Source of the DNA: Bacteroidales bacterium
GTDB taxonomy: Bacteria; Bacteroidota; Bacteroidia; Bacteroidales; SMBSF39
Length of the DNA stretch: 25,944 nucleotides
Assembly: GCA_021107685.1 (NCBI GenBank)
Contig: JAIOSH010000261.1
Span: 1-25,944 of the forward strand
Reading direction: 5' to 3'
Under the pieces are notes generated by a model. The model did not search any database. It had not been told where the DNA came from and worked only from the letters and a program-made list of their open reading frames with translations. Both the position numbers and the translations under genes were made by a program. Numbering within the stretch: position 1 is the first letter of the stretch; every line of letters starts with the position of its first letter. Positions 1 to 8,102 of the stretch are shown here, in pieces.

Positions 1-404
1 AATATTGTAACAATCAATTTACGTCTTCCGCCCCTGTTGCGAAACTCACATAAATAAATACCCTGCCATGTACCTAAATTTAGTCTTTTATTTGTAATAG
101 GAATAGCAACAGATTGTCCGGTAAGAGAAGATTTAATATGAGCAGGCATATCATCACTACCTTCAAAATTATGCATATAGTATTTCTTACCTTCAGGGAT
201 GAGTTGGTTAAAAACAGTCTCAAAATCTATTCTTACGGTTGAATCGGCATTTTCATTAATTGTTAAACCGGCAGATGTGTGTTGTATAAAAACATTGAGT
301 AAAGCTTTATCAGGCAGATCGGGTAAATTATTTTCAATTTGATTTGTTATCAAATGAAAGCCTCTTTTATAAGAAGGCAATAAAATTTCAAATTGCTGGA
401 TCAT
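1..404 (-). CDS. yjbQ: YjbQ/UPF0047 family protein (partial, C-terminus beyond window)
   Basis: An open frame runs on the minus strand from ATG (402-404) to the window edge, giving about 134 residues with no stop. Its start reads MIQQFEILLPSYKRGFHLI and it contains HTSAGLTINENAD, then HNFEGSDDMPAHIKSSLTG, then LNLGTWQGIYLCEFRNRGG near the edge. These are the hallmark motifs of the YjbQ/UPF0047 family (usual length about 130-140 residues), so only a few residues are missing. E. coli YjbQ has been reported to have weak thiamine-phosphate synthase activity; the true role is unsettled, and the conserved His and acidic residues suggest a metal-dependent site. It is divergent from the PspC gene across an 86-bp gap. 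No consensus promoter is evident for it. Confidence 0.9.
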   Translation of the reverse strand, partial: MIQQFEILLPSYKRGFHLITNQIENNLPDLPDKALLNVFIQHTSAGLTINENADSTVRIDFETVFNQLIPEGKKYYMHNFEGSDDMPAHIKSSLTGQSVAIPITNKRLNLGTWQGIYLCEFRNRGGRRKLIVTI

Positions 405-447
405 TTGTATTTAAATTTAAATTAATTCGTAGGTAAAATTAAAAAAA

Positions 448-465
448 ATTATACTTTTGTATAAT
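448..465 (+). promoter_or_regulatory. Candidate -7 box inside a short palindrome upstream of the PspC gene
   Basis: TACTTTTG at 452-459 fits the Bacteroidota -7 consensus TAnnTTTG and lies 32 bp before the ATG at 491. It sits inside an inverted repeat (ATTATAC, 4-nt loop, GTATAAT). No clear -33 TTTG is seen at the usual distance, so this is a partial match. Confidence 0.4.
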
Positions 466-490
466 CAATCAGTAATAAATTTTTTAACAA

Positions 491-949
491 ATGGAACAAC
501 CCAAATTTTACAGGAGCAAAACAGATACTGTTATAGGAGGTGTTGCAGGCGGACTTGCAAAATATCTTAATACCGACCCTTTAATCATCAGGATACTTTT
601 CGTATTAGCCGTACTTTTAGGTGGTGGCGGTTTGATTATTTATATAGTACTATGGATTGTTGTTCCTTTAGAAAATAATGATATATTTAATAATAATAAA
701 ACTTTTATAAATATGGAAGATAAAAAAACAAATTTTGAAACTGATAGCAAAGATATGAAACAGAAACATGATAAACACAAACATGACGGAAGCCTTATTG
801 GCGGATTAATTTTAATAACACTTGGAGCAATATTTTTAATTGACAGGTTTGTTCCGAGAATTAATTTTGGCGACCTTTGGCCTATTATCCTTATTATTAT
901 CGGTGTCGTTCTTATCGGAAAGAATTATTCAAAACCAAATAAAAAGTAA
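491..949 (+). CDS. PspC-domain membrane protein with C-terminal DUF5668/LiaI-like helices
   Basis: 152-residue inner-membrane protein. Residues 5-62 are a PspC domain (YRSKTDTVIGGVAGGLAKYL, then a hydrophobic helix at about 32-58). A charged, His/Lys-rich linker (about 62-99) follows, then two closely spaced hydrophobic helices (102-118 and 129-143) with GGLILITLGAIFLIDRF, the pattern of the LiaI/LiaF-like transmembrane region (DUF5668). PspC proteins elsewhere bind phage-shock regulators or sense membrane stress. No PspA or PspB lies nearby. The stop (947-949) is one base before the ATG of the next gene, so the two are probably co-transcribed. Family assignment is firm; function is inferred. 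Confidence 0.85.
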   Translation: MEQPKFYRSKTDTVIGGVAGGLAKYLNTDPLIIRILFVLAVLLGGGGLIIYIVLWIVVPLENNDIFNNNKTFINMEDKKTNFETDSKDMKQKHDKHKHDGSLIGGLILITLGAIFLIDRFVPRINFGDLWPIILIIIGVVLIGKNYSKPNKK

Positions 950-950
950 A

Positions 951-1865
951 ATGAAGTATCGAAATGTTTTCTGGGGGGTTATTTTTATAACAATCGGATC
1001 CCTATTTATTTTAAAAAACCTTAATATCATTTATTTCAACTGGTATTCAATTTTAAGATTATGGCCTTTATTATTGGTTCTATGGGGTATATCCATTTTA
1101 CCGGTAAAAACAATTATGAAACTTATACTTTCATTTTCAGCAATACTCATTGCAGCAATTTTTTTAATCAGTTATCCTTGTTCTCGTACCCATCCATTTA
1201 ATTTCTGGATAAATAAATCTAATAATAATTATAAAAATTATCAATGGGAAGAACAAACATTAACCGAAGGTTACGATTCAAGCATTCATCTTGTTAAATT
1301 AAATTTTGATGCTGCTGCGGGTGATTTTCAATTAAATAATATTACAAATCAATTATTAGAATTTGATAATGAGGGCAATACAGGTCCTTATAAATTGCGA
1401 ACAAAACAAATAAACGATTCAAAAATAATTAACTTAACTCTTGAAAAAACTATTATCAACCACAGGCATTTGGTAAACAATGCATACTTAAAACTTAATC
1501 CCAAGCCTTTATGGGAGTTGAATATTGATGTTGGGGCAGCAAAAATTGATATGGATCTAAGTTTGTTTAAAACAAAAAAAATTGATATTGATGCAGGTGC
1601 TTCTTCTATTAAAATAAAATTGGGCAATAAAACAAAAAAAATAAAATTAGATATTGATGCAGGTGCTTCTTCAATTTTAATAAAAATCCCTTATGAATCA
1701 GGTTGTGAGGTTCAAACCAATACTGTTCTATCAAGCAGAGACCTTAAAGGATTTGATAAAATAAAAAAAGGATATTATGAAACACCAAATTTTTCCGACT
1801 CAGATAATAAAATCTTCATAAACATTGATGCTGCTGTTTCCAGTCTGAAAATTAAAAGGTATTGA
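951..1865 (+). CDS. LiaF-like membrane protein with toast-rack (DUF4097/DUF2154-like) C-terminal domain
   Basis: 304 residues from ATG at 951. The open frame extends upstream to 840, but that part overlaps the PspC gene and ATG 951 follows its stop by one base, so 951 is preferred. The N-terminus has hydrophobic stretches (about 5-22, 35-48 and 54-75) including ITIGSLFILKNLNI, like the LiaI/LiaF N-terminal region and the tail of the preceding protein. The rest is an extracytoplasmic beta-rich domain with near-repeats (IDVGAAKIDMDL, IDIDAGASSIKIKLG, LDIDAGASSILIKIP, INIDAAVSSLKIKRY), typical of toast-rack/adhesin-like folds. It is probably a partner of the PspC protein in envelope-stress sensing; that role is inferred from LiaF and PspC families. 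Confidence 0.75.
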   Translation: MKYRNVFWGVIFITIGSLFILKNLNIIYFNWYSILRLWPLLLVLWGISILPVKTIMKLILSFSAILIAAIFLISYPCSRTHPFNFWINKSNNNYKNYQWEEQTLTEGYDSSIHLVKLNFDAAAGDFQLNNITNQLLEFDNEGNTGPYKLRTKQINDSKIINLTLEKTIINHRHLVNNAYLKLNPKPLWELNIDVGAAKIDMDLSLFKTKKIDIDAGASSIKIKLGNKTKKIKLDIDAGASSILIKIPYESGCEVQTNTVLSSRDLKGFDKIKKGYYETPNFSDSDNKIFINIDAAVSSLKIKRY

Positions 1866-1982
1866 ACAATCATAAATTCCATTTTTATCAGAAATAATTA
1901 AAAAATTTATAAATCACATCCAAATTTTTTATTTCTTTGTCCCGAAAAAAAATAAGCATATGCTTTGCAATACTTGATTATT

Positions 1983-4319
1983 ATGAATTATAAAATAATA
2001 TTGTTTTCATTGGTTTTTATATTTTTTTTAATTATAACTTCCTTTGAAAATTCATTTGCTCAAACCGGAACAATAAGAGGTTTTGTTTATGAAAAAGAAA
2101 CAGGTGAGCCGATAATTTTCACCAATGTATATTTATATAAAACAAATTATGGAGCTGCAACAGATGTAAACGGATATTATGCTATTTCAAAAATTCCTCC
2201 CGACTCATATACTTTAATGGTAACTTGCCTTGGCTTTGATACTCTGAAAATTCCTGTCAAGATAAAGGCAAATGATATAATTACTAAAAAGCTATACCTG
2301 GAAAAAGGAGTTTTCATGCTTGAAACAATAAATATTTCTGCCGAAAGAGAAGAAGCTAAAACCGAAACCAGAACATCAGTAATAAAAATAACCCCAAAAC
2401 AAATAAAGCAAATTCCTACAATAGGCGGACAACCTGACCTTGCTCAATACTTGCAGGTTATACCGGGTGTTATTTTTACAGGAGACCAAGGCGGACAATT
2501 TTATATACGCGGCGGTTCCCCAATACAAAATAAAGTATTATTAGATGGAATGGTTATATACAATCCTTTTCATTCTATTGGATTGTTCTCAGTTTTTGAT
2601 ACCGATATAATTAGAAATGCAGATATTTACACAGGTGGTTTTGGTGCTGAATACGGCGGAAGAATATCATCAATAATGGATATAACAACAAGAGATGGCA
2701 ATAAAAAAAGGGTTGCCGGCAAAGTCGGTGTAAGCACTTTTGGAGCAAAAATCCTAATTGAAGGACCAATAAAAAAACAATCGGAAAACTCAGATGGTAG
2801 TTCTTCTTTTATTCTCTCTGCTAAAAACTCTTACCTTGAACAAAGTTCAAAAATGTTTTATACATATATTGACGAAAACGGCTTGCCTTTCAATTATACG
2901 GATATTTACGGAAAAATTTCATTTAACAGCAAAAATGGCGGCAAAGTAAATTTTTTTGGCTTTAACTTTAATGATAAAGTTAATAATTATCAGGCTTTGT
3001 CTGATTTTCATTGGAAAACTTATGGCGGTGGTACAAACTTTCTGGTGATACCTAGTATGTCTCCCGTTCTAATGGAAGGTTATTTTGCATATTCTAGTTA
3101 TAAAATATCTCTTAAAGAAGAAGTCAGTCCCACAAGAACAAGTGAAATTAACGGCTTTAATATGGGACTGGACTTTACATATATTCTCGGAAAAGATAAA
3201 ATAAAATATGGTATTGAAATGTCAGGATTCAAAACCGATTATATTTTTTATAATTCTATAGGGCTTAAACTTACTCAAACTGAAAATACAACTGAAATTG
3301 CAGCTTATGTAAAATATAAAAAAACTATTGGAAAAATGCTCATTGAACCAAGTTTCAGGTTGCAGTGGTATGCTTCTTTATCGAATATGTCACCCGAACC
3401 ACGATTAGCCTTAAAATATAATGCTTCAGATTACCTAAGATTTAAGTTAGCAGGAGGATTATATTCACAAAATCTCATTAGTGCTAAATCGGATAGAGAT
3501 GTTGTAAATCTTTTCTACGGTTTTTTATCAGGACCCGAAAACCTGCCGGATAAATTCAATGGTGAAGAAATAACACATAAACTCCAGAAAGCCGAACATC
3601 TTATTCTCGGAGTTGAGTATGATGTTTCAAATAATTTGATACTGAACATTGAAGGGTATTATAAAAACTTCTCTCAATTGACCAATATAAACCGACAAAA
3701 ACTATTTGATGAAAATAAATATCCTGACAAACCTGATATACTAACAAAAGATTTTATTATTGAAACCGGTGATGCCGAAGGTATTGACCTGTCATTAAAA
3801 TATGATTACAAACGTATTTATTGTTGGGCAGTATATTCTTTTGCATACATTCACCGTTTTTATGAAAATATTGATAATGAATTAGTGGAGTATGTTCCTC
3901 ATTACGACAGAAGACATAATATAAATCTTATCACTTCGTATATTTTAGGAAGAAACTATGACTGGGAAATAAATGTCCGGTGGAATTTAGGTTCAGGCTT
4001 CCCTGTCACACTTACAAAGGGATATTATCCTTTAATAACTTTTAATGAAGGAATAAATACCAATTATACTACAGTGAATGGAAATTTAGGTATTTTATAC
4101 GATGATTTAAATGCAGGAAGACTTCCATATTATCACCGTTTAGACATTAGCCTGAAAAAGAAATTTGAAATCGGAAATCGTTCAAAACTTGAAGCAAATA
4201 TCAGTGTTACAAATGTTTACGACAGGAAAAATATTTTTTATAAAGACAGGGTTACAAATGAAATAATTTATCAATTACCGATAATGCCAAGTATAGGATT
4301 AAATTTTTCTTTTAATTAG
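1983..4319 (+). CDS. TonB-dependent outer-membrane receptor with carboxypeptidase-regulatory-like domain
   Basis: 778 residues from ATG 1983; an in-frame TTG at 1965 would only add six residues before a well-formed signal peptide. Residues 1-27 are the signal peptide (hydrophobic core, cleavage after SFAQ). Residues 28-113 are a CarboxypepD_reg-like domain (GTIRGFVYEKETGEPI, then DVNGYYAISKIPPDSY). Residues about 130-240 are the plug (TPKQIKQIPTIGG, FYIRGGSPIQNKVLLDGM, GGFGAEYGGRISSIMDITTR), and the rest is a 22-strand-type beta-barrel. It would import a large ligand using TonB energy; the ligand is unknown. No SusD partner follows, and it is shorter than SusC proteins. It ends GLNFSFN-stop: the last Asn and the TAG lie inside a repeat end (4313-4336), whereas barrels usually end on an aromatic residue. 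Confidence 0.93.
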   Translation: MNYKIILFSLVFIFFLIITSFENSFAQTGTIRGFVYEKETGEPIIFTNVYLYKTNYGAATDVNGYYAISKIPPDSYTLMVTCLGFDTLKIPVKIKANDIITKKLYLEKGVFMLETINISAEREEAKTETRTSVIKITPKQIKQIPTIGGQPDLAQYLQVIPGVIFTGDQGGQFYIRGGSPIQNKVLLDGMVIYNPFHSIGLFSVFDTDIIRNADIYTGGFGAEYGGRISSIMDITTRDGNKKRVAGKVGVSTFGAKILIEGPIKKQSENSDGSSSFILSAKNSYLEQSSKMFYTYIDENGLPFNYTDIYGKISFNSKNGGKVNFFGFNFNDKVNNYQALSDFHWKTYGGGTNFLVIPSMSPVLMEGYFAYSSYKISLKEEVSPTRTSEINGFNMGLDFTYILGKDKIKYGIEMSGFKTDYIFYNSIGLKLTQTENTTEIAAYVKYKKTIGKMLIEPSFRLQWYASLSNMSPEPRLALKYNASDYLRFKLAGGLYSQNLISAKSDRDVVNLFYGFLSGPENLPDKFNGEEITHKLQKAEHLILGVEYDVSNNLILNIEGYYKNFSQLTNINRQKLFDENKYPDKPDILTKDFIIETGDAEGIDLSLKYDYKRIYCWAVYSFAYIHRFYENIDNELVEYVPHYDRRHNINLITSYILGRNYDWEINVRWNLGSGFPVTLTKGYYPLITFNEGINTNYTTVNGNLGILYDDLNAGRLPYYHRLDISLKKKFEIGNRSKLEANISVTNVYDRKNIFYKDRVTNEIIYQLPIMPSIGLNFSFN

Positions 4320-4422
4320 TGTTTGTCTATAATGTCGTCATTGCGATGAACCGTAGGGGAGGCATGTGTGTTTACGTTCAGAAGCAATCTGTTTATTTGA
4401 AACCTAATTCATTATTTATTAA

Positions 4423-4443
4423 TCCCGAAAATTCAGCGATTTT
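4423..4443 (+). repeat. Short dispersed repeat TCCCGAnnAnTCAGCGATTTT, copy 1
   Basis: TCCCGAAAATTCAGCGATTT occurs here within element copy 1. Closely similar sequences occur at 25522-25542 (same strand) and, reversed, at about 25809-25829. Confidence 0.55.
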
Positions 4444-4541
4444 CTATTGATAATTGATTATTGTCTATTGATTGTTAAAAAATTGTTATTCAACATGATA
4501 TATAAATTATTACTAAAATTAGTTATGGCAGAAATTTCATT

Positions 4542-4715
4542 TTTTGTGCATCTTTGAGTCCTAGAGCCTTAGTGGCTAACTTTTTTTAATTGCCACACAC
4601 GAAGACTCAAAGGTTCACTAAGATTTTTTCTTTGTGATTCTTGGTGGCTTTGTGCCTTGGTGGCAGGATATTCTTTTGCCACGAAGACACCAAGACTACT
4701 CGCAATGACGGTGAT
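4542..4715 (+). repeat. Nested hairpin repeats of the TTTGTGnCTTnGTGGC type
   Basis: The stretch contains related arms in both orientations: ATCTTTGAGTCC...CTTAGTGGC against GCCACACACGAAGACTCAAAGG, then CTTGGTGGCTTTGTGCCTTGG against TTGCCACGAAGACACCAAG. The same kind of sequence is at 25624-25728. It is non-coding and would fold into one or two imperfect hairpins. Confidence 0.6.
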
Positions 4716-4754
4716 TTTTTGATTTTTGTTGACTTTATGGACAAACATTAATTA

Positions 4755-4899
4755 CTGAACTCAGTAATTTTAATAATTTGATGAAATCATATGCCAAATG
4801 ATAAGTTTAAAATGTTAAAATTGAATAATTCTACCACATAATTTAAAAAATACCTTAATTTTACATTTTATTTTTTTGCAAGATAATATTATTTAAAAA
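4755..4899. other. Leader region of the sigma-54 activator gene
   Basis: AT-rich, non-coding, 145 bp between element copy 1 and the next ATG. No perfect TAnnTTTG box; a run of T ending in TTTTTTTGC at about 4868-4879 is only loosely similar. No Shine-Dalgarno sequence. Confidence 0.3.
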
Positions 4900-6135
4900 A
4901 TGGATATTCAATCTATAAAACAACGCTTTGGTATTATTGGCAATGATCCTTTTTTGAACAGGGCTATTGACATAGCTAGTCAGGTCGCTCCTACCGATAT
5001 TACAGTGTTAATAACCGGTGAAAGCGGAACAGGAAAGGAAGTATTCCCAAAAATAATTCACTATCTAAGTTCCAGAAAACACGGACCATATATTGCATTA
5101 AATTGCGGGGCAATTCCCGAAGGAACAATTGACTCGGAATTGTTTGGACATGAAAAAGGTTCTTTTACAGGAGCTCACGAAGCACGAAAAGGATATTTTG
5201 AAGTTGTAAACTCAGGTACAATTTTTTTAGATGAAATAGCCGAGTTGCCTTTATCAACCCAAGTCAGGCTACTAAGAGTTCTTGAATCAGGTGAATTTAT
5301 TAAAGTCGGCTCCTCAAAAGTCATTAAAACTAATGTTCGTGTTGTAGCAGCTTCAAATGTTGATATACCCGAAGCAATAAATGAAGGAAAATTCAGGCAA
5401 GACCTATACTATCGTTTAAATACTGTTCCGATATTTATTCCGCCTTTAAGAGATAGAAAAGATGATATATTTTTACTTTTCAGAAAATTTGTTTCAGATT
5501 TCGCCGAAAAGTACAGAATGCCTGCTTTGCATTTAAATCAGGAAGCAATTAAAATGCTTATTAATTACCCTTGGTATGGAAATATCAGGCAATTAAAAAA
5601 TATTACCGAACAAATTTCTATTATTGAAAAAAACAGGGAAATAACTGCTCAAACACTTTTAAAATATCTTCCTCAAAGTCAATCTAACAGGTTGCCGGTT
5701 CTTTATAAAAAACAAGATTCACAAAAAGATTTTTCAGAACGCGATTTACTTTATAAAGTTCTTTTTGATATGAAAAAAGATATTAATGATCTTAAAAAAA
5801 TAGTTTATGATATTTTACAAAATGATGATGTTTTAAAAAATTTACAAAAAAATAATGCTCACCTTATTAAAAAATTACATCAGGATTTTGAAACAATTTC
5901 AAAAAGCAACGAAGGCATTGAAATTCAATCCCAGCCAATTGGTGTTGAACAAATGCCCGAACCCATCCATAATTCTGAAATTATAGAAGAATCTTTATCA
6001 ATTCAAAAAAAAGAAATTGATCTTATAAAAAAAGCTCTCGAAAAATATAATGGTAAAAGGAAAAATGCAGCAAAAGAATTAGGAATATCGGAACGTACTT
6101 TATATAGAAAAATAAAAGAATATAACATACAATGA
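4900..6135 (+). CDS. Sigma-54-dependent transcriptional activator (AAA+ bEBP, Fis-type HTH), no receiver domain
   Basis: 411 residues. The AAA+ domain begins almost at the N-terminus: Walker A GESGTGKE (40-47), the sigma-54 contact loop GSFTGA (87-92, a Ser variant of GAFTGA), Walker B TIFLDEIAELP (107-117), FRQDLYYRLNTVPIFIPPLRDR (165-186), and YPWYGNIRQLKN (223-234). A Lys-rich probable coiled-coil linker spans about 275-365, and a Fis-type HTH lies at 370-411 (KNAAKELGISERTLYRKI). It would hydrolyse ATP to open RpoN promoter complexes. With no REC, GAF or PAS domain, its control must come from expression or a partner. It overlaps lptE by four bases (ATGA), so they are translationally coupled. 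Target genes are not visible. Confidence 0.93.
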   Translation: MDIQSIKQRFGIIGNDPFLNRAIDIASQVAPTDITVLITGESGTGKEVFPKIIHYLSSRKHGPYIALNCGAIPEGTIDSELFGHEKGSFTGAHEARKGYFEVVNSGTIFLDEIAELPLSTQVRLLRVLESGEFIKVGSSKVIKTNVRVVAASNVDIPEAINEGKFRQDLYYRLNTVPIFIPPLRDRKDDIFLLFRKFVSDFAEKYRMPALHLNQEAIKMLINYPWYGNIRQLKNITEQISIIEKNREITAQTLLKYLPQSQSNRLPVLYKKQDSQKDFSERDLLYKVLFDMKKDINDLKKIVYDILQNDDVLKNLQKNNAHLIKKLHQDFETISKSNEGIEIQSQPIGVEQMPEPIHNSEIIEESLSIQKKEIDLIKKALEKYNGKRKNAAKELGISERTLYRKIKEYNIQ

Positions 6136-6644
6136 AAATAAATTTATCATATTTAACATTTTTATTTCTTTTGCTGTTTTTATCTCAAAGTTGTAAGGTA
6201 AATTATTCTTTTACAGGTGCTTCTATATCACCTGAAATTAAAACAATAGATATTAAATATTTTCGTAATAATGCATCTTTGATAGAACCAACCCTAAGTC
6301 AATCATTAACAGATGCTTTAAGAGATAAATTTGTTTCCCAGACTTCCCTGACATTAGTTAATAGCGGTGGAGATCTTATACTTGAAGGTGCTATCACGGA
6401 TTATTTAACACAACCCATTGCTATTCAGAGCAATGATGATGCTGCTTTAAACAGATTAACCATTGCTGTTAATGTAAAATTTACTAATACTTTTGATGAA
6501 ACCAAAGATTATGAAACCACTTTCTCAAGATATGTAGAGTATCCAAGTAGTAAAAATCTTTCAGATGTACAGGGAGAACTAATTGAAGAAATAAATGAAA
6601 TGCTTATAGATGATATTTTTAATAAGGCTGTCGTAAATTGGTAA
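6132..6644 (+). CDS. lptE: LptE-family outer-membrane lipoprotein
   Basis: 170 residues with a lipoprotein signal peptide: hydrophobic residues 4-18, lipobox LSQS-C with the lipidated Cys at 21. The following sequence (YSFTGASISPEIKTIDIKYF, then LSQSLTDALRDKFVSQT, DLILEGAITDY) matches the LptE/LPS-assembly lipoprotein family (DUF4292/LptE-like proteins of Bacteroidota), which forms the plug of the LptD translocon that inserts lipopolysaccharide into the outer membrane. ATG 6132 overlaps the upstream TGA. LptD is not in the window. Recognition rests on motif and synteny, since sequence identity in this family is low. Confidence 0.8.
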   Translation: MKINLSYLTFLFLLLFLSQSCKVNYSFTGASISPEIKTIDIKYFRNNASLIEPTLSQSLTDALRDKFVSQTSLTLVNSGGDLILEGAITDYLTQPIAIQSNDDAALNRLTIAVNVKFTNTFDETKDYETTFSRYVEYPSSKNLSDVQGELIEEINEMLIDDIFNKAVVNW

Positions 6645-6666
6645 AAAAAATAAACAATTCAATAAA

Positions 6667-7590
6667 ATGAGTCGTCAGCAATTTGTTAATCTAATAAAAT
6701 CACCTAATGAATTAAATGCTAATAGCATTTATTTTCTTGAAAATTTAATAAAAGAATTTCCCTATTGCCAAACTGCTGATATATTATATGTATTAAATCT
6801 TTTTAAGGAAAATAGTATCCATTATTATAATCAACTTAAAATCGCTGCTGCTTACTCTTCCGACCGTAAAAAACTAAAGCAATTAATTGAATCTGTTAAA
6901 AAAAATAAATCTCAAGAACAATTTAAAGAAGCTGAAACTGAAAAAATTCCCATTATTCAAAAGTCTGAAATAAAGAGTGACGCTGATACAAAAAATCATA
7001 TTTTAATAAACATTCATAAAAAAATAGAGCAAATTTTATCAAATGATTTAAATAATGATAATAAGATTGAAAACGAATTAAAAACAATTGAAAAACATAC
7101 TTCACTGAAAAATGAAAATATAACAGATAATGATATTATAATAATTGAAAAATTAAAAAATAAGATTGAAAACATTTTAAAAATAAGTCAGATTGATACT
7201 TTTGCTGAACAAGATAAAAAAACAATAAAAACACAATCAGGGCAAAGCGAACAAAAATTACAACAGGAAAAATTTATTGAAGATGATCTGGAAAAATCTG
7301 AAGACATAAAGACCATACTATCCAAAGACGAACTAATTGATAAATTTATTAAAAAAGAACCTAGAATCACTCCTTTAAAAGTTGATTTTTTTGATCCTGT
7401 TAATATTGCACGTCAAAGTATTATTGATAATGAGAATATTGTAACAGAAACACTGGCAAAAATTTTTCAAAAGCAGGGAAATTTTTCAAAAGCAATAAAA
7501 ATATATAATAAATTAATTTTGAAATTTCCAGAAAAAAGTAGTTACTTTGCAGCCCAAATAAAAAATATTCAAAAAAAAAAATTAAAATAA
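6667..7590 (+). CDS. TPR-like hypothetical protein between lptE and secG
   Basis: 307 residues with no signal peptide or membrane segment, so probably cytoplasmic. The N-terminal ~75 residues (MSRQQFVNLIKSPNELN, FLENLIKEFPYCQTADILYVLNL) and the C-terminal ~65 residues (DPVNIARQSIIDNENIVTETLAKI, GNFSKAIKIYNKLILKFPEKS) look conserved and helical; the latter resembles one tetratricopeptide repeat. The middle (about 75-235) is Lys/Glu/Asn-rich, low complexity and likely coiled coil or disordered. I do not know its function. It lies 22 bp after lptE and 25 bp before secG, and probably belongs to that operon. Confidence 0.8.
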   Translation: MSRQQFVNLIKSPNELNANSIYFLENLIKEFPYCQTADILYVLNLFKENSIHYYNQLKIAAAYSSDRKKLKQLIESVKKNKSQEQFKEAETEKIPIIQKSEIKSDADTKNHILINIHKKIEQILSNDLNNDNKIENELKTIEKHTSLKNENITDNDIIIIEKLKNKIENILKISQIDTFAEQDKKTIKTQSGQSEQKLQQEKFIEDDLEKSEDIKTILSKDELIDKFIKKEPRITPLKVDFFDPVNIARQSIIDNENIVTETLAKIFQKQGNFSKAIKIYNKLILKFPEKSSYFAAQIKNIQKKKLK

Positions 7591-7615
7591 TAATAATTAA
7601 TAATACAAATTTTCA

Positions 7616-7972
7616 ATGGGTGCATATATTTTAATCACGGTTTTAATCTTTATTACTTGTGTTTTACTAACATTAGTTGTACTGGTTCAAAATTCAAAAG
7701 GTGGCGGACTTGCTTCAAATTTTTCATCATCAAACCAATTTATGGGAGTAAGAAAAACAGCCGACTTTCTTGAAAAAACAACATGGACATTAGCAATAAC
7801 ATTATTGGTTTTAAGTTTATTTTCGATTTTCGTTATCCCGCGAAATACTAATTTTGAGAATCAATTTGATACAGAATTAAGAGAGCAAATTGAAAATACT
7901 CCAGAGCAGCAACCTATTGATGATTTTCAGCCACCTCCACCACAAGAAGGTCAGGAAAGCAAGCCGGAATAA
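7616..7972 (+). CDS. secG: Preprotein translocase subunit SecG
   Basis: 118 residues. Two membrane helices (about 3-25 and 57-78) flank the family loop NSKGGGLASNFSSSNQFMGVRKTADFLEKTTW (about 28-59), which is diagnostic of SecG. SecG assists SecYE in SecA-driven protein export. The C-terminal tail is Pro/Gln/Glu-rich (PEQQPIDDFQPPPPQEGQ), as often in Bacteroidota SecG. It is the last gene of the bEBP-lptE-TPR-secG run and is followed by hairpins. Confidence 0.93.
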   Translation: MGAYILITVLIFITCVLLTLVVLVQNSKGGGLASNFSSSNQFMGVRKTADFLEKTTWTLAITLLVLSLFSIFVIPRNTNFENQFDTELREQIENTPEQQPIDDFQPPPPQEGQESKPE

Positions 7973-8000
7973 ATTGACGATTAAAAAAAAAATCGTTAAT
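7973..8000 (+). repeat. Inverted repeat with oligo-A loop just after secG
   Basis: ATTGACGATT, eight A, AATCGTTAAT: ten-bp arms with one mismatch, starting immediately after the secG stop. There is no T-run after it, so it may be a 3'-end stabiliser and not a terminator. Confidence 0.4.
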
Positions 8001-8006
8001 GATGTT

Positions 8007-8060
8007 AAATACAATTTAATGTCAGAATGTCACAAAATTCTGACATTAAATTGTATTTTT
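8007..8060 (+). terminator. Perfect 22-bp hairpin with T-run downstream of secG
   Basis: Arms at 8007-8028 and 8037-8058 are perfect reverse complements (AAATACAATTTAATGTCAGA... and its complement) with an 8-nt loop, and the second arm runs into five T (8056-8060). This is a likely intrinsic terminator for the secG operon, although the stem is unusually long and AT-rich. Confidence 0.65.
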
Positions 8061-8102
8061 ATAGGTTTTAACAAAATATTTTCATTATCCTGAAATTTCT
8101 TC

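Larger units (their letters stand above)
4313..4754 (+). mobile_element. MITE-like non-coding element, copy 1
   Basis: 442 bp bounded by imperfect 24-bp inverted repeats: 4313-4336 (begins TAATTAGTGTTTGTCTATAA) and 4731-4754 (reverse complement begins TAATTAATGTTTGTCCATAA), 3 mismatches of 24. Just inside are a second inverted pair around GTCATTGCGA (4334-4343 and 4700-4710) and hairpin repeats at 4542-4715. No open frame of transposase size is present, so it is a passenger or MITE-like element, not an autonomous insertion sequence. It starts within the last codons of the TonB receptor gene. Strand is arbitrary. Confidence 0.6.

Noticed and set aside
840..950. Upstream extension of the toast-rack gene
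   Set aside because: It overlaps the PspC gene in another frame; ATG 951 follows that gene's stop by one base and gives the natural N-terminus.
1388..1627. 79-codon minus-strand frame inside the toast-rack gene
   Set aside because: Antisense shadow of a clear coding region with no family resemblance.
4313..4754. Complete insertion sequence
   Set aside because: Inverted ends are present but no transposase-sized frame lies between them.
7890..8093. 67-codon plus-strand frame across the secG end
   Set aside because: It overlaps secG in another frame and runs through the terminator hairpin.
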